Assembly (NCBI GenBank): GCA_037013685.1
Contig: CM072888.1
Coordinates: forward strand, 8,103,034 to 8,167,033
Reading direction: 5' to 3'
Length of the DNA: 64,000 nucleotides
Origin: Acridotheres tristis
Taxonomy: Eukaryota > Chordata > Aves > Passeriformes > Sturnidae
Under the pieces are notes generated by a model. That model was not told the DNA's origin. It made no database searches and saw only the letters and a program-made list of their open reading frames with translations. Positions 1 to 13,912 of this stretch are shown in pieces. Both the position numbers and the translations under genes were made by a program. Numbering within the stretch: position 1 is the first letter of the stretch; each line of letters begins with the position of its first letter.

Positions 1-3000
1 AAGGGATGACATTTTTCTTATTTCTTTTACTTCTTTAGGAAAGGCAGTTGTTTTCCTGGAGTGGAAAAATGTCAGCTTTATCCAGTAGTCCCTGAAGCAT
101 TGGTCCAGTGTATTGCATATTTGGAGAGTCAGTGCAGTTCAGGCACAACAAATTGTAAAGGTTCATCTAAAGCTATGCAGTCCCAAAAGATCTTTGTTTG
201 GCACTTTTGCCTTGAGAAGTCCATGGAGGCAATAGACTCATAGAAATTTAAGGTGTTTGCAAACTGTGTGCCAGCTACTACAGCACTTTCTAGAATGCTG
301 CTTATTCCATTTGGGTAACTTTTCCATGCTTGAATGTGACAGCGTAGCCTGGCACTGCTTGCATGGCACTAACAAAAAGATGGAGACAAACGCCTTTCTC
401 TGCTGTTGTGCTTTGTGCAACAGCATTTTTGTTAAAACTCTGCTTGCTTCCCTCAGAAAATAATCCCATACCCAAACCCAGGCTGCCTTAGTGGTTGACT
501 AGACAAGACTATTTGTCCTGATTTACTCTAAAAAGTCAAGTTGCCCTCTGTGGTGAATATATACATACATGGAGAAATTTCAGAAATAATTTTGTTCACA
601 GTGCTCGAGTTCTCAAGATAGGACCACTTAAGCTTCCTTTTCGTCTTCCTTCAAGAAGAATATTATGCCTGTAGCTTTCATTTTGTAAAAGAACTATTGT
701 CCACCTAACTCCAAAACATGAACTGAAATAATCAAAAACCAAATAAACAATCAATAACCAAAATAATCCCCCAAAAAACCATGTATTTTCTCTCCAAAAA
801 CTACCACACTGTTTCCTAGGAATTTTTTCATCACTTGTGAAGTATTAAAAAAGTAGTCAACAACCCATGTGGTTGACAACTTAGGAAAATGTGCCTTACT
901 TTTCAACATCCCACAACAAAGGTATGGTACCTCTAACCAATGTGCTGAGTAAAGCTAGTGAGGATATGGCCTGATATGTTGTAATAATACCTCAGTATGT
1001 GTTGGAGGACCAATTTTGTATCTTTGGAGAATTTTCATGATGGTTGTAAGTGCATATGAAAAGTGAGTCTGCTGTGTCTTACCAGTCTTATGTTAACAAG
1101 ATAATATCAAAGAAAATTTGATACAGATTCCTTCATCATCTTTCCATGCAGACAAACTTTTCCTCTGTAACTGAATATGATGGAATTTTTAATTTTTTTT
1201 TTTTTTGTAAGAGGCAGGAAAAATTCCAGATTCGGAGAAAAGCCTTCCAGCCTGATGTTTAGGTTCTAGTTCTCTAATGAATGTGCATTTATAACATCTG
1301 GAACAGTTTCAACAGCAGAGAGTGAGGACTTTAAAAAAAAAATCAAATAGACTCGGTCCAAAATGTCTCTTATTGTAGACCTTATGATAATCATCAAAGG
1401 AAATATAATATGTAGGATTGAATTCTCCCACAGACCAGATAGAGATGAGAAGGAAACCAGCATCTCCCAAATTTAGGGTAACTGCAGTAAGTGCTGAATT
1501 TTATACTTATTGAATGGTGGTGGTATCACATCGTTCATGATAAATCCATCCTTCATCCTTTTGTCCATCTATTATGGATGAAAACTACATTGGAATTTGT
1601 AAAGAGCTTCTGGATGACCAACACAGTCCTGTGTTTTTCCTGCAAATACTGGATTTGTTAGGGAATGTGCAGTTCTTGTTCCAGCAGCGTAGGAGTTTGA
1701 TTTCCTAATCAATTAATTAGTACCTGGTGAGTATTAATTGTCTTCTGTATAAATGCTTTACTATATAAATAAGGGCATTTTCTACAGTGAAAGACACTGC
1801 TTTCAAATATTTATCTCTTTATTGCATAAATCACTTTATATGTAATCAAAATACTTTCTATTTGATGGAGACTCACAGAAATGTAAAATCATCATGATTA
1901 ATTGCCTTTGAGGCTTTGACAATAAGTTTCTTGTTTGTATGAAAGTCATAGTTCTTTCAATTCTACTATAAACTATAGTATAAATTGGGTTTCCATGAGG
2001 ACTTTATGACTCATAAAGAATCAAATAGAGTTCAAAATCTGATTTTACATAAGTTGTGGTTGGACAAAGTCACCAATTTTGCATAACAAAATCCTACTAC
2101 ATTAGATAAGGAAGCTGACAAGGATGATGATGATCTGTGTTGCATCCTTCAGTTCTGTTTTACTTTCCTTAGGCTGCAGTCAGCTGTTTTTGCTTTTTGG
2201 CAAATTTTATATGTACTTCTACTTTCATTTTGTGTTCGTGCTAAGAATGGATGAAGAAAGGCAAGTTGACTTTCATCTTTATAATTAAAACTTGCATGAA
2301 GCATAAAACGTGAAAATTAGAAATGAGGATGTAACTGAGGGGGGAAGCTGAACCTGCCTGATCTTTTCTAGTTTGAAACTGCTTGACAGATCAGCCCTTT
2401 GAGATTCAAGTTCTATTTAGTGAAATGTCAGTCGGAAGCTGCTGAGTGGGAGGGACGTCGTCACTCACTCCTCAGAGACAGCTAATCATATCGTGGTGAG
2501 CAGGAAGAGCTGCTTAATTCCTGCAGGCTTCAGTTTTCGGAGAGTCTTGTGAATTACTTTTTGTAAATATATTCTGCTAGAGGTAAGCAGGGAGTAAGTG
2601 CACGATCTCAAACAAAAGCTTCCAAACCAAGCTCTCCAGCAGCCATTCTCAAGCTAAAAGCCCCAGTATTTACTCCTCATTTCTACCCACCAGCTTCCTA
2701 TTCACATCAAGGAAAAGAGGCAAATAGCCAGAATTAAGCTAGGTAGGGAACAAAAAAAGGGGTTTGATGTCATCAGTGTGTTTCAGTGTTTGCCCTTGTT
2801 TGCTGCCCAGGGCATAAAATAAAACTGTACTGCATTTAGAGATTTACTATTAGATGTTCTTTTGAACAGGGAGTGTAATAATAATTTTGTAGCATTCAGG
2901 TTATGAATAACATAAGACTAAACAAAGTGAGCAATCCAGGGTTGAGTTGTCTGAGGTAACAATGCCCAAGCTTTAAGAAAGTGTTCTTAATTATGTGAAA

Positions 3001-4800
3001 TTGAGTGATGCAATAAAACTTTAATGTAAATTGCTACCAAAGAATAAAAGTCATAGCTCCATCTTTGGTTGTAGGCATCCTGCTGCAAACTTGGGAAAGT
3101 AAGAAGCAGTCTAAACACAGCATTTCCAACCTCCTAGGCTGAATAAACCCTTTAGCTTCTGCATATGACCTAGATGTGTAGTTTTTCATACTGTGGAGAC
3201 TGCTGGAGGCTGCATTGGGCTGATTCTGGCAGGTTCTTGGGCAGCCTGCAGCAGATACTTGCTACAGAGACCAGATGCTGCTTACCCAGTCTGAGACAGG
3301 AGCTCTGACAGCCTCCAAAAGGGACAGTGCACGTAGACATCTGTTAGTAATGTCATCTTTCTCTGCGACTGTGCAGTCCAATTTAAGTCATCCCTTCCCA
3401 TTTGGTGTTCATGGCTCAGATACCATGGTGGTATGGGAAGATGAGTGTGGAGAGTGGTAAACATGTGGAGCAGTAGCATTTTACTGGCAAACCCATAGGT
3501 ACTTTTAGGAGTAGACAGACTTTTCTGAAAATCACACTCTTTTCTTCAGGCTCTCCTTTCTGGTTATGCACATTTTTAAGTTTTCCAGCTGTGGTAGGGA
3601 TCGTGACTGTGTTCCCATTTTAAGAACTGGAATATGCTATGAGAAACCAAGTCTAGAGCTATAGTAAAGAAAGATGAAAATTATTAGAAAAGAAAAAAGC
3701 AGACCAATTTCTTTTAAGAAGACATGAAATCTGTAAAACCATCCTTATACAGAACTTGAGGTAGGTGGATAAATCATTTTGGTTATATCTAGAGGTGAAC
3801 AAGCCAGCAGTACAGGCACACCTGTAGGGTCTAGAGCTAAGGCAAATGTCGTACTGTGCAGTAGCTGGTTTAAGGGTGAGCTCTGCTGTCCCTGCAAAGC
3901 TTTGCTCTTGGAAATATAAACCCCCTACTGTTAAGCTCCTCTGTCCTCTATTTCCACCCCTGCCACATTTGCTTTAGAGTGGATGATTGGCCAGAGGGGA
4001 CTGTAGTTTTACTTATGGTGTTGATTATGGTGCCTCTGGAGAGTAATAAATAGAAAATATTTAACTGGCATGCTGTATATTGATTAAAGATTACTAAAAT
4101 GAAGCATGCTTATCTTTGCAAAGGCACTATAGCAACAAAAATGGTGTGTAGCCTTGATCAATGTAGCTTAAGGCTTTATTTCTAATATCTCTGAGTGCCT
4201 TACTTTCACTGTCCATGTGATGATTAGGGTTGCAATACAGTCATTTAGAATAATTTATTAGATTAGAGAGCCTACAATTGTGAACAAATTAGTAAAAATA
4301 TTTTCATTTTTTGGTTTAGACATATATTGTAATACCCTTGATTAGGGTACATGTCAATTTCTAATTGATGTGTAGGAAGTAGAATAGATTTGTGGGGGCT
4401 AAGATAAATCCCTTGATAAGAAGTATGGGGAATAGATGACAAAAAATGTTGTACATGGGTAATAAGTGATTATGAATCGCCTACACATCTTTGAGCACAA
4501 AGAAACAAGCAAACAACTTAATATGGTAAACAAAAGAGTACATTTTAAAGCTCCAAACTTCTTTTCACTGCCATTTAGCTTTACTTTTAATGTAATTAGT
4601 ATCAACCAGGCAGAATTTGATGTGAATGTGTGTATGAATCCAGCCAGACACACAGGAAAGTGAAGATAATATATTTAGTGCTTGAGCACAGTTAGAAGAA
4701 CGATGTCATCGTGCAGAGAGATGTTCACACTGTATAATTACCTTATGACAAACACCTATATTGGGATTATAAAGAATATTCAATCAAAGAACTATGCCGT
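1..4800. other. Unique AT-rich non-coding sequence
   Basis: No exon-like frame is visible; all open frames are under 90 codons and overlap on both strands without coding character. The stretch holds an A-rich patch (about 721-780), a poly-T run (about 1191-1206) and a small GC- and CpG-richer island around 2430-2560 that contains GACGTCGTCACTCACTC. That island could be a regulatory patch, but nothing else supports this. Near 4327-4345 a short inverted repeat (TACCC/GGGTA) flanks TTGATTA. No transposon family is recognised here. Confidence 0.6.
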
Positions 4801-7800
4801 TCTGCACAGTATATAATTTTGAGTAGAAGCATTCCAGCTGTTGCCAGAAGTGCTGTCAAGTTTGTATCTAAGCACACTCTCAGCACTAGAATGTCTGATT
4901 TAATGCAGATACTCTGGTTTGAATTTTTAAGAGTCCAGGTTCTAATCCCCAGTGTTCTTTCTGAGCTGTGAAAGACCAACTCCTTACAAGTGTCAAAGCA
5001 CCTAAAAATTTAAGATTCATCCACACAGGGATTTTTCCAAAACCACTTTTCCATCATCTGTCCTTTTACAGTGTCTAAATAAATTTTAAAATAGTCTAGT
5101 ATTCATGATGTCTGATGAGTAAAACAAACCAAAAAATTCTTTATGAGCAAAATAAATAGGAGTGATGCAATACCTGGGGAATTATTTTCCCTTTTGTTAT
5201 CTTTCCAAAAACTGGGGGTTTAGAATTCTGGGTTTCAGAGACAGGGACGGAAATTAACCCAGTGGTGAGAACATTCATCGGGTGCATGAAAGGTCAAGGT
5301 TAATCTTCAATACTGCATTTGTCTATGTGAAATGAAAGATTGTCAGGACTCCCAAACAACTTCACAGCCAAGTGCAGGAGAGTATGAAATCCAGGCACCT
5401 TACATGCTTTGTTCATAAATCTTGTTCTCCATCACCTAAATCCTTGAATGATGGGCTATTATGAACTGCACTAGAGGAAGAAATATAGACATCTACCTAC
5501 CTGTCTGAAATCAGTCTATATATGTGTGACAGAAAATGTGTTTGCATACAAAGTTATGTATATTTTCAATTTGGTGCCAATATTTTTGCTAATAAAAAGT
5601 CAGACATTTCCAGCCTGCTCTGAATGACTTTCTGTCAAGCACCAGACTAATGCAGACGAAATGATATGTACAGCTGGGACTTCTGAATTTTAGTTTGTCT
5701 TTGCCTCTAACATTTAGCTAATGCCAATTAGTGTTCCATAGTTAATATGAAAGAATCTGTGTTTAGAGTCTTGCAAGTCTTTTTTTCTCATCTCATTAAG
5801 AGTGATGCAGTAAATAAAATTAGTACTTTTCAATATGTTTTCCAGAAGAATTAGGAATATAAAAACTACAATTTCTGGTTTTTTTTGAAAGAATAAAAAT
5901 GAAACACATATAAAGCCAATTGAGAATTATGAGAAACAAAGAAAAGGCCTGATGACTTTGTATATTTATACAATATTTGTTGTAAAATATTTATAGAAAG
6001 GGAGAGGAAAATGTCCCAACATTTAAACACGTTAATGATTCATGGCAGCTCACCCTTCCAACCACTGTTTATAGCAGAGAAATATTTTTCCTTGGCCCAT
6101 CTAAATAGAAGAAGACTGCTTTCATGGGTGGGTTTGAAAAAAGCAAAAAAAGCAGAGAAGTTGTCCTTCAGTTCTCAACCCCCATCTAAGTCGACAAAAG
6201 AGATTTTGTAGAGAACACCAAAAGATTTAAAGAAGAATTGGTGGCTCATCGTTATTGTTCAGCACAAAGCTGCAAATCAGCCAGTTTCTGAAGAGCAGAT
6301 GGGCTATATTAAATAGGCTTATAGTTCTGTGCTGCCAGATTCACATAACTGAGCTCTGAAAACAAATCCCCTGGTATGTGATGAAATCCCTAAAGAAGGG
6401 CCATGAGGATACCCTTCCTACCTTGCTTCCCTGCCTTCACATTACTCTTTGATCACCAGATCCTGAGAAAGGCTGAACTGGGGTCTAACCTTTTAAAACA
6501 GGCTTTGCATCCTGAAATTCATTTAACTTAATCTGGTGGTATCTGCTGCCAGGAATTCAGGTCAGGTTCCACAACTCTGAGGACAAACAGCAAGTGGCCT
6601 CTGTGAAAATACTCCCACTTTAGTTTTGATAATCACATACTGTAATAAAAACAACAAATGGGTAAACTATGCAGCCTGAAATTTCCTGCAGAGAAGGAAA
6701 TGTCTCCAGAAAACTGCAAGGACACTAGAAAAAGAGTTCATTTCAGGAGAGTTCTTTATGTGAAATTGAGGCTAACTCCAACCACCATCTCTGATGGCCA
6801 ACTTTAACACCTAAATTTGGCTCTTTCTGTTGCCAATGGGTGAGGGGTGGAGAGGGATGGAAGGAGAGAGAGGGAAGCAGGGAGAGAGACCAGAAAAACA
6901 GTTCTTTTAAGAAAAGCAGGTAAATGTCTACCCACTCTGAGCAACATCACACCTTCACTAAAAGTAAGGTAAAATTCAGGATGTCTTAAGACTCTGCTAA
7001 GTTTCTTGTGGAGTTTGACATCTTTAGTCTCCTCATGCATTTAAATCCTCTGAGAATACTTCACGCTTGAAAGGTTGCCTACTTATGAAGTTTATTTCAG
7101 GTGAAAATTGGAATTTTTGCAGAAGAAAAAGAAAATTTAGAGAATTTAATTTAATTTGTTCTATTCCAAATTTATGACCCTAATTTTTTGCTTATTTTGT
7201 TGGAAAATTTGCTTTTTCTCTGCTATAGTCAGTCCTATAAGTAGCTGTATAAGCTTTGTAAGGAGCCTTGAGATTCACCTTAGTCGATCAAAAATATTTG
7301 TACTCTCTTTGATTTTATTAATTCACAAGTTAAAAATGTTTAATGTTTTGTGTGCACCATCAACTTTCTACATTGCCAACACATTGAAACATAAATGTAA
7401 ATTGTATTATATGCTGCCCCAATTATTGGATAAACATCTCTTCCACAGAACCTTTACTAATTGCCGAAGATGAGAAGAAAATAAGCCATTAAAAAAAAAT
7501 TAGTGAGGTGGAAATCAGATTTCAGGTAGCTTATCAGAATAGCATTTTTTAAATGCTTCCCTTTTATTATGTATCTTTTGGTTGTCTAATTGAACAGCTA
7601 TTTTCAAAATTCATTTCAATATTCTAAAACAAATGTTTCAGAATGCATTTAAATACTTCAACACAATTTCTACTGATTTACCATTACACTGTTAGAGATT
7701 ATTTTCTCCTTTTGACCAAGTACACATATTGATTTCAGATTATTTAGTTGTGGTTTCTTTCTGTCACCTGGAAGAGGGGGGAAAACAGGACCACTGGAGG

Positions 7801-10314
7801 TGTTTTTGTTTGGTTTGTTTTCTGCTGCCACTTACAATCATTGCCAAGAGCAGTCCTTGCTGCCTGTAATAGCTGATATTTCACATGTCAAAAATTTACC
7901 AAGTCCCCAGCCTTCAGCTGAGTGTCCCTTCCAGTGCTCACCTGAGCCTGCCACAGTGTTAGCCCTGCACAAATCTGTTTACTCAGGGGAAATGCTTTCT
8001 GAACGCTGGTGTGTTAGCAGTACTGGTCCAGAAGCAAGATGTTTGTTTGCATTTATTGTGTTTCCGTATTTACTGTGAGTGCAGAATGTTTATGTGACTG
8101 TGTTACCACTTAAAATAGGTAATCATGCTGCTGTAAAGCTGCCTTGTGGAGATGCACACCCGAACTTCCCCATGTGTGGGCATTTGTTTTTCCTGTCTAG
8201 GGATGTGTGTGCATGCATGTATGCAATATGCATATTTTTGGTATATATATTATGTATAAATTTGCGTGTTTCTACATATATATGTACATCCATAACAGCT
8301 GTGCTCCTCTATTTTAACTCTAACAGCCTTTGCCTCTCTTTTTTTTTACCATTTCACTTCCCAGCAAATGTTCTTGGTTTGGTTATCTGGCGCCAGATTA
8401 GGTTTCTGTTAATAATTTAGTGAAGCCAAGTAAGGAAGGAGACAAATGTAACTCTGAGAAGCACTGAACATCTTATTCATATCCCAATTCCTTTTCTCGT
8501 TTGAAGCTCTATTGTACTTCAGCAACATCAAAACCTTTTTAATGCTCTTTTGCATCATTATTGGTGTGAAAAACCTGTGCAGTAATGTTTGTTTGCAAAC
8601 TCAAATTATTTTTATTGATGACAGTGTATTTCTAGGGAGCTGGGGTCAAATGTGTATCCTTTCAAACATATTTTTTTCTGAGAGTTTTAAGCAGTCTTCC
8701 AAAATTGTAAGGTACTACAGGTGATGGAGTGGTGTAACACCATTAACTGCAATAGAGTTCCTGTGAGAATCAATGTAGTGTGTTTGTTGCCTTTTTCTTT
8801 TCTGTGTTTTAAAATACTTTACCCTTTACTGATTTAATTGACACTGAATGATTACTAGGTTTAGACTCTGTATTTTCTTGATAAAAATAAATATTGAAAG
8901 TTCATGAGAGATTTTTTTTTATTATTATTCCATTCATATAATTTACAAAGTAGTTCAGAAAGACAGCTGGTCTGATAGCCAGAAGATGTAAAGGGAACAA
9001 AAAAATTATCACACTGGGGAGTGCATGAGGACACACTTGTATGTCACACATGCAGTCTCTGTGGCAAACTTCTCTATGGGCAATAGAGAATCTTCTCTTC
9101 TGTGGAAAGCAGAGGTACATCCTCCAGATGTTAGCCTAGAAATCTTTCCCACTTGCTAAGTGTATTTTGAAGCTGCAAGCCTTAAAGTCTCACTAGCATG
9201 CAACCCAGTTTATGACTATATTCTTGTGGCCCAAATACTTGTCTACACATCTCTTAGCTCTCCCTGCTTATTTCTTAAATAATGAATCCATCCTCAACCT
9301 AGTCACGTGTGGGTTTTTTTCCTTTTCCTTTTGGAGAAGATCTCTCTTACTCATTTTCAGATTCTGAGTGTGTGTGTCCTTCAGCACTCTTTTGTCTGGG
9401 GTTATTGATTTATATGGAGACAGTTTGTATCCACAGCATCAGAGGTTAAAGTATGTTATGAAAATTGACATCAGATGCATCTTTCTTCCCTTAAAAGGGT
9501 ATGCAAGACCTCGATGTTCACCAACAGAAGATTATAGCTGGCTCTAATGACTTGGGCAGACAAAGTGAGTGAACATTTATGAGCCTTTTGTTACAGGAGC
9601 CCCTCAATGATCTGGCATAGGAAGCCATCATGTTCTAAATTAAGGCAAATTAGTAATGGAAGGCAGGAAAAAATAGAACAATTTATCTAGAAAAAAAGAA
9701 AGAGAGATTTAGCTCTTTTTTTTGGCATAATTAAAAAAAAAAAGAAAGAAAAAAGAAAAAGTGTGTGTTTTGTTCAGACTTCATTTCTGGAAGTTACCTT
9801 TTCCTTTATTTTGCTGACACCTCGTGAGGCTATAAATATGATGTATTGGAGCTGACCTAGAATATAATCTTCTATTGAGTTCTATGTTTATCCAGTCCAG
9901 GTAATTATTTTCTTAAACATTTCTGACAAAATATTTCTGAATTGCAAATAAAACTAAATGACAAACAGATATATGGGAATTTCCTATCATAAAAATCCAA
10001 TCTGTGTTCCTAAATCTCAAGGGTTTCAGCTGTTCAGCCCTAATGCAAGAACACAAAAGTCTGTTAGACATGAGGAGCAAGTACTATGATACAGAAAATA
10101 AGAAAAATATGCAGAAATGGCACACATAGTTCTGGATCAGGGTGCAATTCACATTGCTTGATAAGTCTGCTACTGCATGACATAATTTATCATGCAGAGA
10201 CCATTATTTGCTTTTGGGTTTTATTGACAAGAATATAGGGGAGTTATTCCATGTTAAAAATTTGACTGCATCATTTCCTTCAGATTTATGTGCACTCACA
10301 TTTTTGAATGAATA
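4801..10314. other. Unique AT-rich non-coding sequence
   Basis: No gene is recognised. Local low-complexity patches include a TA-rich stretch around 8230-8290, with a 14-bp palindrome TACATATATATGTA near 8273-8286, and a purine-rich A/AG stretch at about 9669-9762. Open frames of 92-113 codons near 7156-8420 have no domain signature and lie in sequence with no codon structure. They are probably chance frames in T-rich DNA. Confidence 0.6.
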
Positions 10315-10445
10315 CAGAATCACAGACTGGGTAAGGTTGGAATGGACTACATTGGGTCATCTGGTCCAACCTCCCTGTTCATGTGGGGTCATCCGAGAGA
10401 ACATTGGACAGGATTGTGCCCAGATGGTTCTGGAATATCACCAGT
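10315..10445 (-). mobile_element. CR1 LINE 3'-end fragment
   Basis: On the plus strand the segment opens with AGAATCACAGACTGGGTAAG and continues through TCATCTGGTCCAACCTCCCT. This is the reverse complement of the canonical avian CR1 3' end, so the element lies on the minus strand with its 3' terminus at the left. Only about 130 bp remain, the usual severe 5' truncation of CR1. It overlaps a 92-codon open frame that is therefore a repeat artefact. Family assignment is strong; subfamily was not determined. Confidence 0.9.
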
Positions 10446-12797
10446 GCTTACATATTGTAATTCTTAAAAAGTTTGGCAGTTTATAGTTAAGAAAATTACC
10501 TGTTATGATCCCTACTGTATCGCTAAAGCTGATGGCTAAAATCTCTATCACAGGATCAAATGTTCAGTTGCAAATCAGTAGATAGGAGTTCAAATAGGGA
10601 ACTTGAATAGAAAGGCCTTTAATTTTTTTGTGTGATATCTTCCAAGCATAATAAGTAAAAGGTATGAAAAGTAAGCACAAAATGCTTTGAGAGAAGTACA
10701 GTTAATTTTCTGGGAGAGTTCAACATTGCATATAAGGAATTAAGGGAAAGAATTCAGAACAGAAAATGAAACATTTCGAAGTCCATCCTAATATGTGAAC
10801 GCCTTGAGTTTATTCTAGATAGCATATTGGAAAGATGATGTGCATTCAAAACATCCTTTGTACTGTATGTGTACAAAGACTATCTTAATTTTGGGTCCTA
10901 TTCTCAAGAACAAACATAATCTGTTGTCTGAAGACATTCATTAAAATGCTTGCATTCTCTAGTTTTATACATATATGGACAGAGGCATAGTATAAGAGTA
11001 GAGTGTAAAGTGAGATTTGTCTATCTTGAATGAAGAAAAGTTAAAAAAAATCTGTTAAGAACACACAGGTATTCACACATTTTGAAAAATACACTAATAT
11101 TGTATTCTACTTATGGAGAGAATACACAAATATTCTATTTATGTCAGCAGTGATTAACTCTGATTTCGGTTAGTTATGCAGACCAGAAGCTACTGTCTCT
11201 TTTCTAAGTTGATCAAGTAATAAGGGTTAAATTGTAGTGAAGTACTAATAATTTTGAATTGTATAAAATGCATGATGAAATGGTTTTAGGTTTGTTTGGT
11301 TGGGTTGGTTTTTTTTCCCCAAAAAAGTGATAATAAAAAAACAGAGAGTATCTGGTCCTTGGTCCTTGCAGTTTGAGTTCATGGCCAGGAAGAGCTGAAG
11401 GTAAAATAACCCTTGTTTTAATAACAAAGAGAAAGTTTAATAAATAGGGCTGCGACCCACCACAGCTGGCTTTAGGTGCAGGGCATGTCTAGGCTTTGGC
11501 ACAGGGATGCCTCTGAGTGAAATGGTGGCTGCAGGACTCTGAATCTAATATTGCATTTAGGTACAAAGTGTTCCAAGCACTGAAGTCAGAAGGTGTCTGT
11601 ATTTCTTCAGCATGTAGAAGGATGAACAGAATGGATGTGTCTGACACACAAATTCCACCTTGCATTCAAGGATCTGGTAATTACAAGCATGCATGGTGCC
11701 AATGTAAATGTGCAAATAAAATATTTCATAAATAAAAGCATGCTTTCATTAGTACATTTTAAAACTGGCTTTTATGTTGTGAAATCTATTTGCCTTCAAG
11801 CCTTTCTAGAAATAATTACAGTTTTCTACAGTTTCCAAAGAAAAAATAGTATTTTCTACAAGATTTGAAATGGTTATTGAGGGCAGGATTTCAATAATGG
11901 GTAAGTAAATAAGAAACAATTACATAGTTAACTTCTTACTGTTGTATGACAAATTTGAAAAGTTGTCCAACAGCATGTAAGGGCCTGAAAATGTACTTTA
12001 GTGTATGCTGTGATCTGTAATATTTTGTAGGATGTATTTATATAGAGATTTCAATGTTCTACTTAAACGTTTTACTTGTCAATTCACAAGTGGTTTTCTC
12101 TTTTCTCTTATGCTTTAAGGAGTTATAAGCCAATATTAATTTACCATAAAATATTGCTGCAGTTTGGTGTTTGCTGGCACTCCCTCTTATTATTTGTCTC
12201 ATTGCTAATGAGGAATCCGTGTGAAAACAAGGCCTTACCTAGCAGTTCTTTATCTCCTCACTCACAGCTGCCTCCTACACAGGTTCCCCATTCACTACTA
12301 GTAATTAAAACAACTAATATATAAAAAGAAGAAAAACAAAAGCGGTGTAATAGGTGGGATTTTACTGCAGTGTGCAGAATCTGTTGCTCGGACCTGCAGG
12401 CAACAGAAAACCTTTACATGACTCAATGAAAGAGTGAATACTGTGTTGTTTCTTAGTCTGTATGATGTGAGCTGTTATAGCAGTCTTTCCAGTCCACCTA
12501 GGGCCTGAACATGTATATTTTTTTTTAAATCAGCAAGGGCAGAGTAAGTCTCCGAATGAAATTATTCTTAAGCTTGTAATAAAATCTTTTAACTAGCCTT
12601 TATTAAGCTATTAAAGTAGGAGCTGCCTGTCATGTTTATATGCAAAGTGTAGAAGAAATGAGACCTTAAATGCTGTTGAAATCTCAGTATTTAAATCTTT
12701 AGTTTGACTTGCTAAAGAAGCTCTGTCTTGCTGACACAGGCAGTCTGTGGGTGTTGCTGTGTGCAGGACCCTTGGACTCTGGCACCAGGCAGGCAAA
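10446..12797. other. Unique non-coding sequence
   Basis: Nothing gene-like is seen. A G/T-rich patch sits at about 11280-11320 and a slightly GC-richer patch at about 11448-11520. Open frames of 60-82 codons show no recognisable domain. The segment ends in moderately GC-rich unique DNA (12720-12797) just before the pyrimidine satellite. Confidence 0.6.
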
Positions 12798-13526
12798 CTT
12801 CTTCCTTTCCTTTCCTTTCCTTTCCTTTCCTTTCCTTTCCTTTCCTTTCCTTTCCTTTCCTTTCCTTTCCTTTCCTTTCCTTTCCTTTCCTTTCCTTTCC
12901 TTTCCTTTCCTTTCCTTTCCTTTCCTTTCCTTTCCTTTCCTTTCCTTTCCTTTCCTTTCCTTTCCTTTCCTTTCCTTTCCTTTCCTTTCCTTTCCTTTCC
13001 TTTCCTTTCCTTTCCTTTCCTTTCCTTTCCTTTCCTTTCCTTTCCTTTCCTTTCCTTTCCTTTCCTTTCCTTTCCTTTCCTTTCCTTTCCTTTCCTTTCC
13101 TTTCCTTTCCTTTCCTTTCCTTTCCTTTCCTTTCCTTTCCTTTCCTTTCCTTTCCTTTCCTTTCCTTTCCTTTCCCCTTTCCTTTCCTTTCCTTTCCTTC
13201 CTTTCCTTTCCTTTCCTTTCCTTTCCTTTCCCCTTTCCCTTTCCTTTCCTTTCCTTTCCTTTCCTTCCCTTTCCTTTCCTTTCCCTTTCCTTTCCCTTTC
13301 CCTTTCCCTTTCCTTTCCCTTTCCCTTTCCCTTTCCCTTTCCCTTTCCCTTTCCCTTTCCCTTTCCCTTTCCCTTCCTTTCCCTTTCCCTTTCCCTTTCC
13401 CTTTCCCTTTCCCTTTCCCTTTCCCTTTCCCTTTCCCTTTCCCTTTCCCTTTCCCTTTCCCTTTCCTTTCTTCCCCTTCCCTTTTCGTTCCTCTCCTCCC
13501 TCTTCTCTCTTTCCTTCTTTTCCTTC
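12798..13526. repeat. Long homopyrimidine satellite: (TTTCC)n then (TTTCCC)n
   Basis: From 12806 to 13175 the pentamer TTTCC repeats 74 times without a single interruption. A mixed zone follows (13176 to about 13310). Then TTTCCC hexamers run to about 13464, with one break near 13374-13378. The plus strand carries no purine at all from 12798 to 13486 (689 bases); one G at 13487 is followed by pure pyrimidine again to 13526. Such mirror-symmetric pyrimidine tracts are known to favour triplex (H-DNA) and to be length-polymorphic. Open frames of 270-305 codons on both strands through here encode only FPFLS-type or KGKER-type repeats and are not genes. Confidence 0.98.
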
Positions 13527-13530
13527 ATCT

Positions 13531-13912
13531 ATACCTGTGAGAGAGGGTGCAGAGGAGGGCCATGGAAATTATCAGAGGGATGGGACATCTCTCCTATGAA
13601 GGAAGGCTGAGTGAGTTGGGATTGTTCAGCCTGGAAAAGAGAAGGCTCTGGAGAGACCTTAAAGAGCCTTCCAGTATCTAAAGGGCACCTATAAGAAACA
13701 TTGGGATGGATGTTTTAGCAGGGCCTGCTGTGAGAGAACAAGGGCTAATGGTTATAAACCAAAAGAAGGGAGTGTAAGTTTACTAAATAGACTAAAAAAA
13801 AGGAATATTTTCCTTTCAGTGAAGATGGTGAAACACTGGAACAAGTTATCCATAGAGGTGGTAGATGTCACAGCCATGGAGGTGTTCTAAGACAGGTTGG
13901 ATGGGGCTCTGA
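13531..13912 (+). mobile_element. CR1 LINE fragment (end of ORF2 and 3' region)
   Basis: The segment reads like the distal CR1 consensus in plus orientation. Recognisable stretches include GAGGAGGGCCATGGAAATTA, TTGTTCAGCCTGGAAAAGAG, a lysine-rich AAGAAA patch and GGTTGGATGGGGCTCTG near the end. It lacks the terminal ATTCTGTG repeats, so it is truncated at both ends. The left edge touches the pyrimidine satellite. The reading frame is broken, so this is an inactive fossil. Confidence 0.92.

Noticed and set aside
1710..1740. CAATTAAT/ATTAATTG inverted pair
   Set aside because: AT-rich arms of 8 bp are expected by chance in this composition.
10208..10486. 92-codon plus-strand frame
   Set aside because: It crosses the minus-strand CR1 tail, so it is antisense LINE sequence.
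12611..13610. Open frames of 270-305 codons on both strands
   Set aside because: They lie inside the (TTTCC)n/(TTTCCC)n array, where stop codons cannot occur; the peptides are pure low-complexity repeats.
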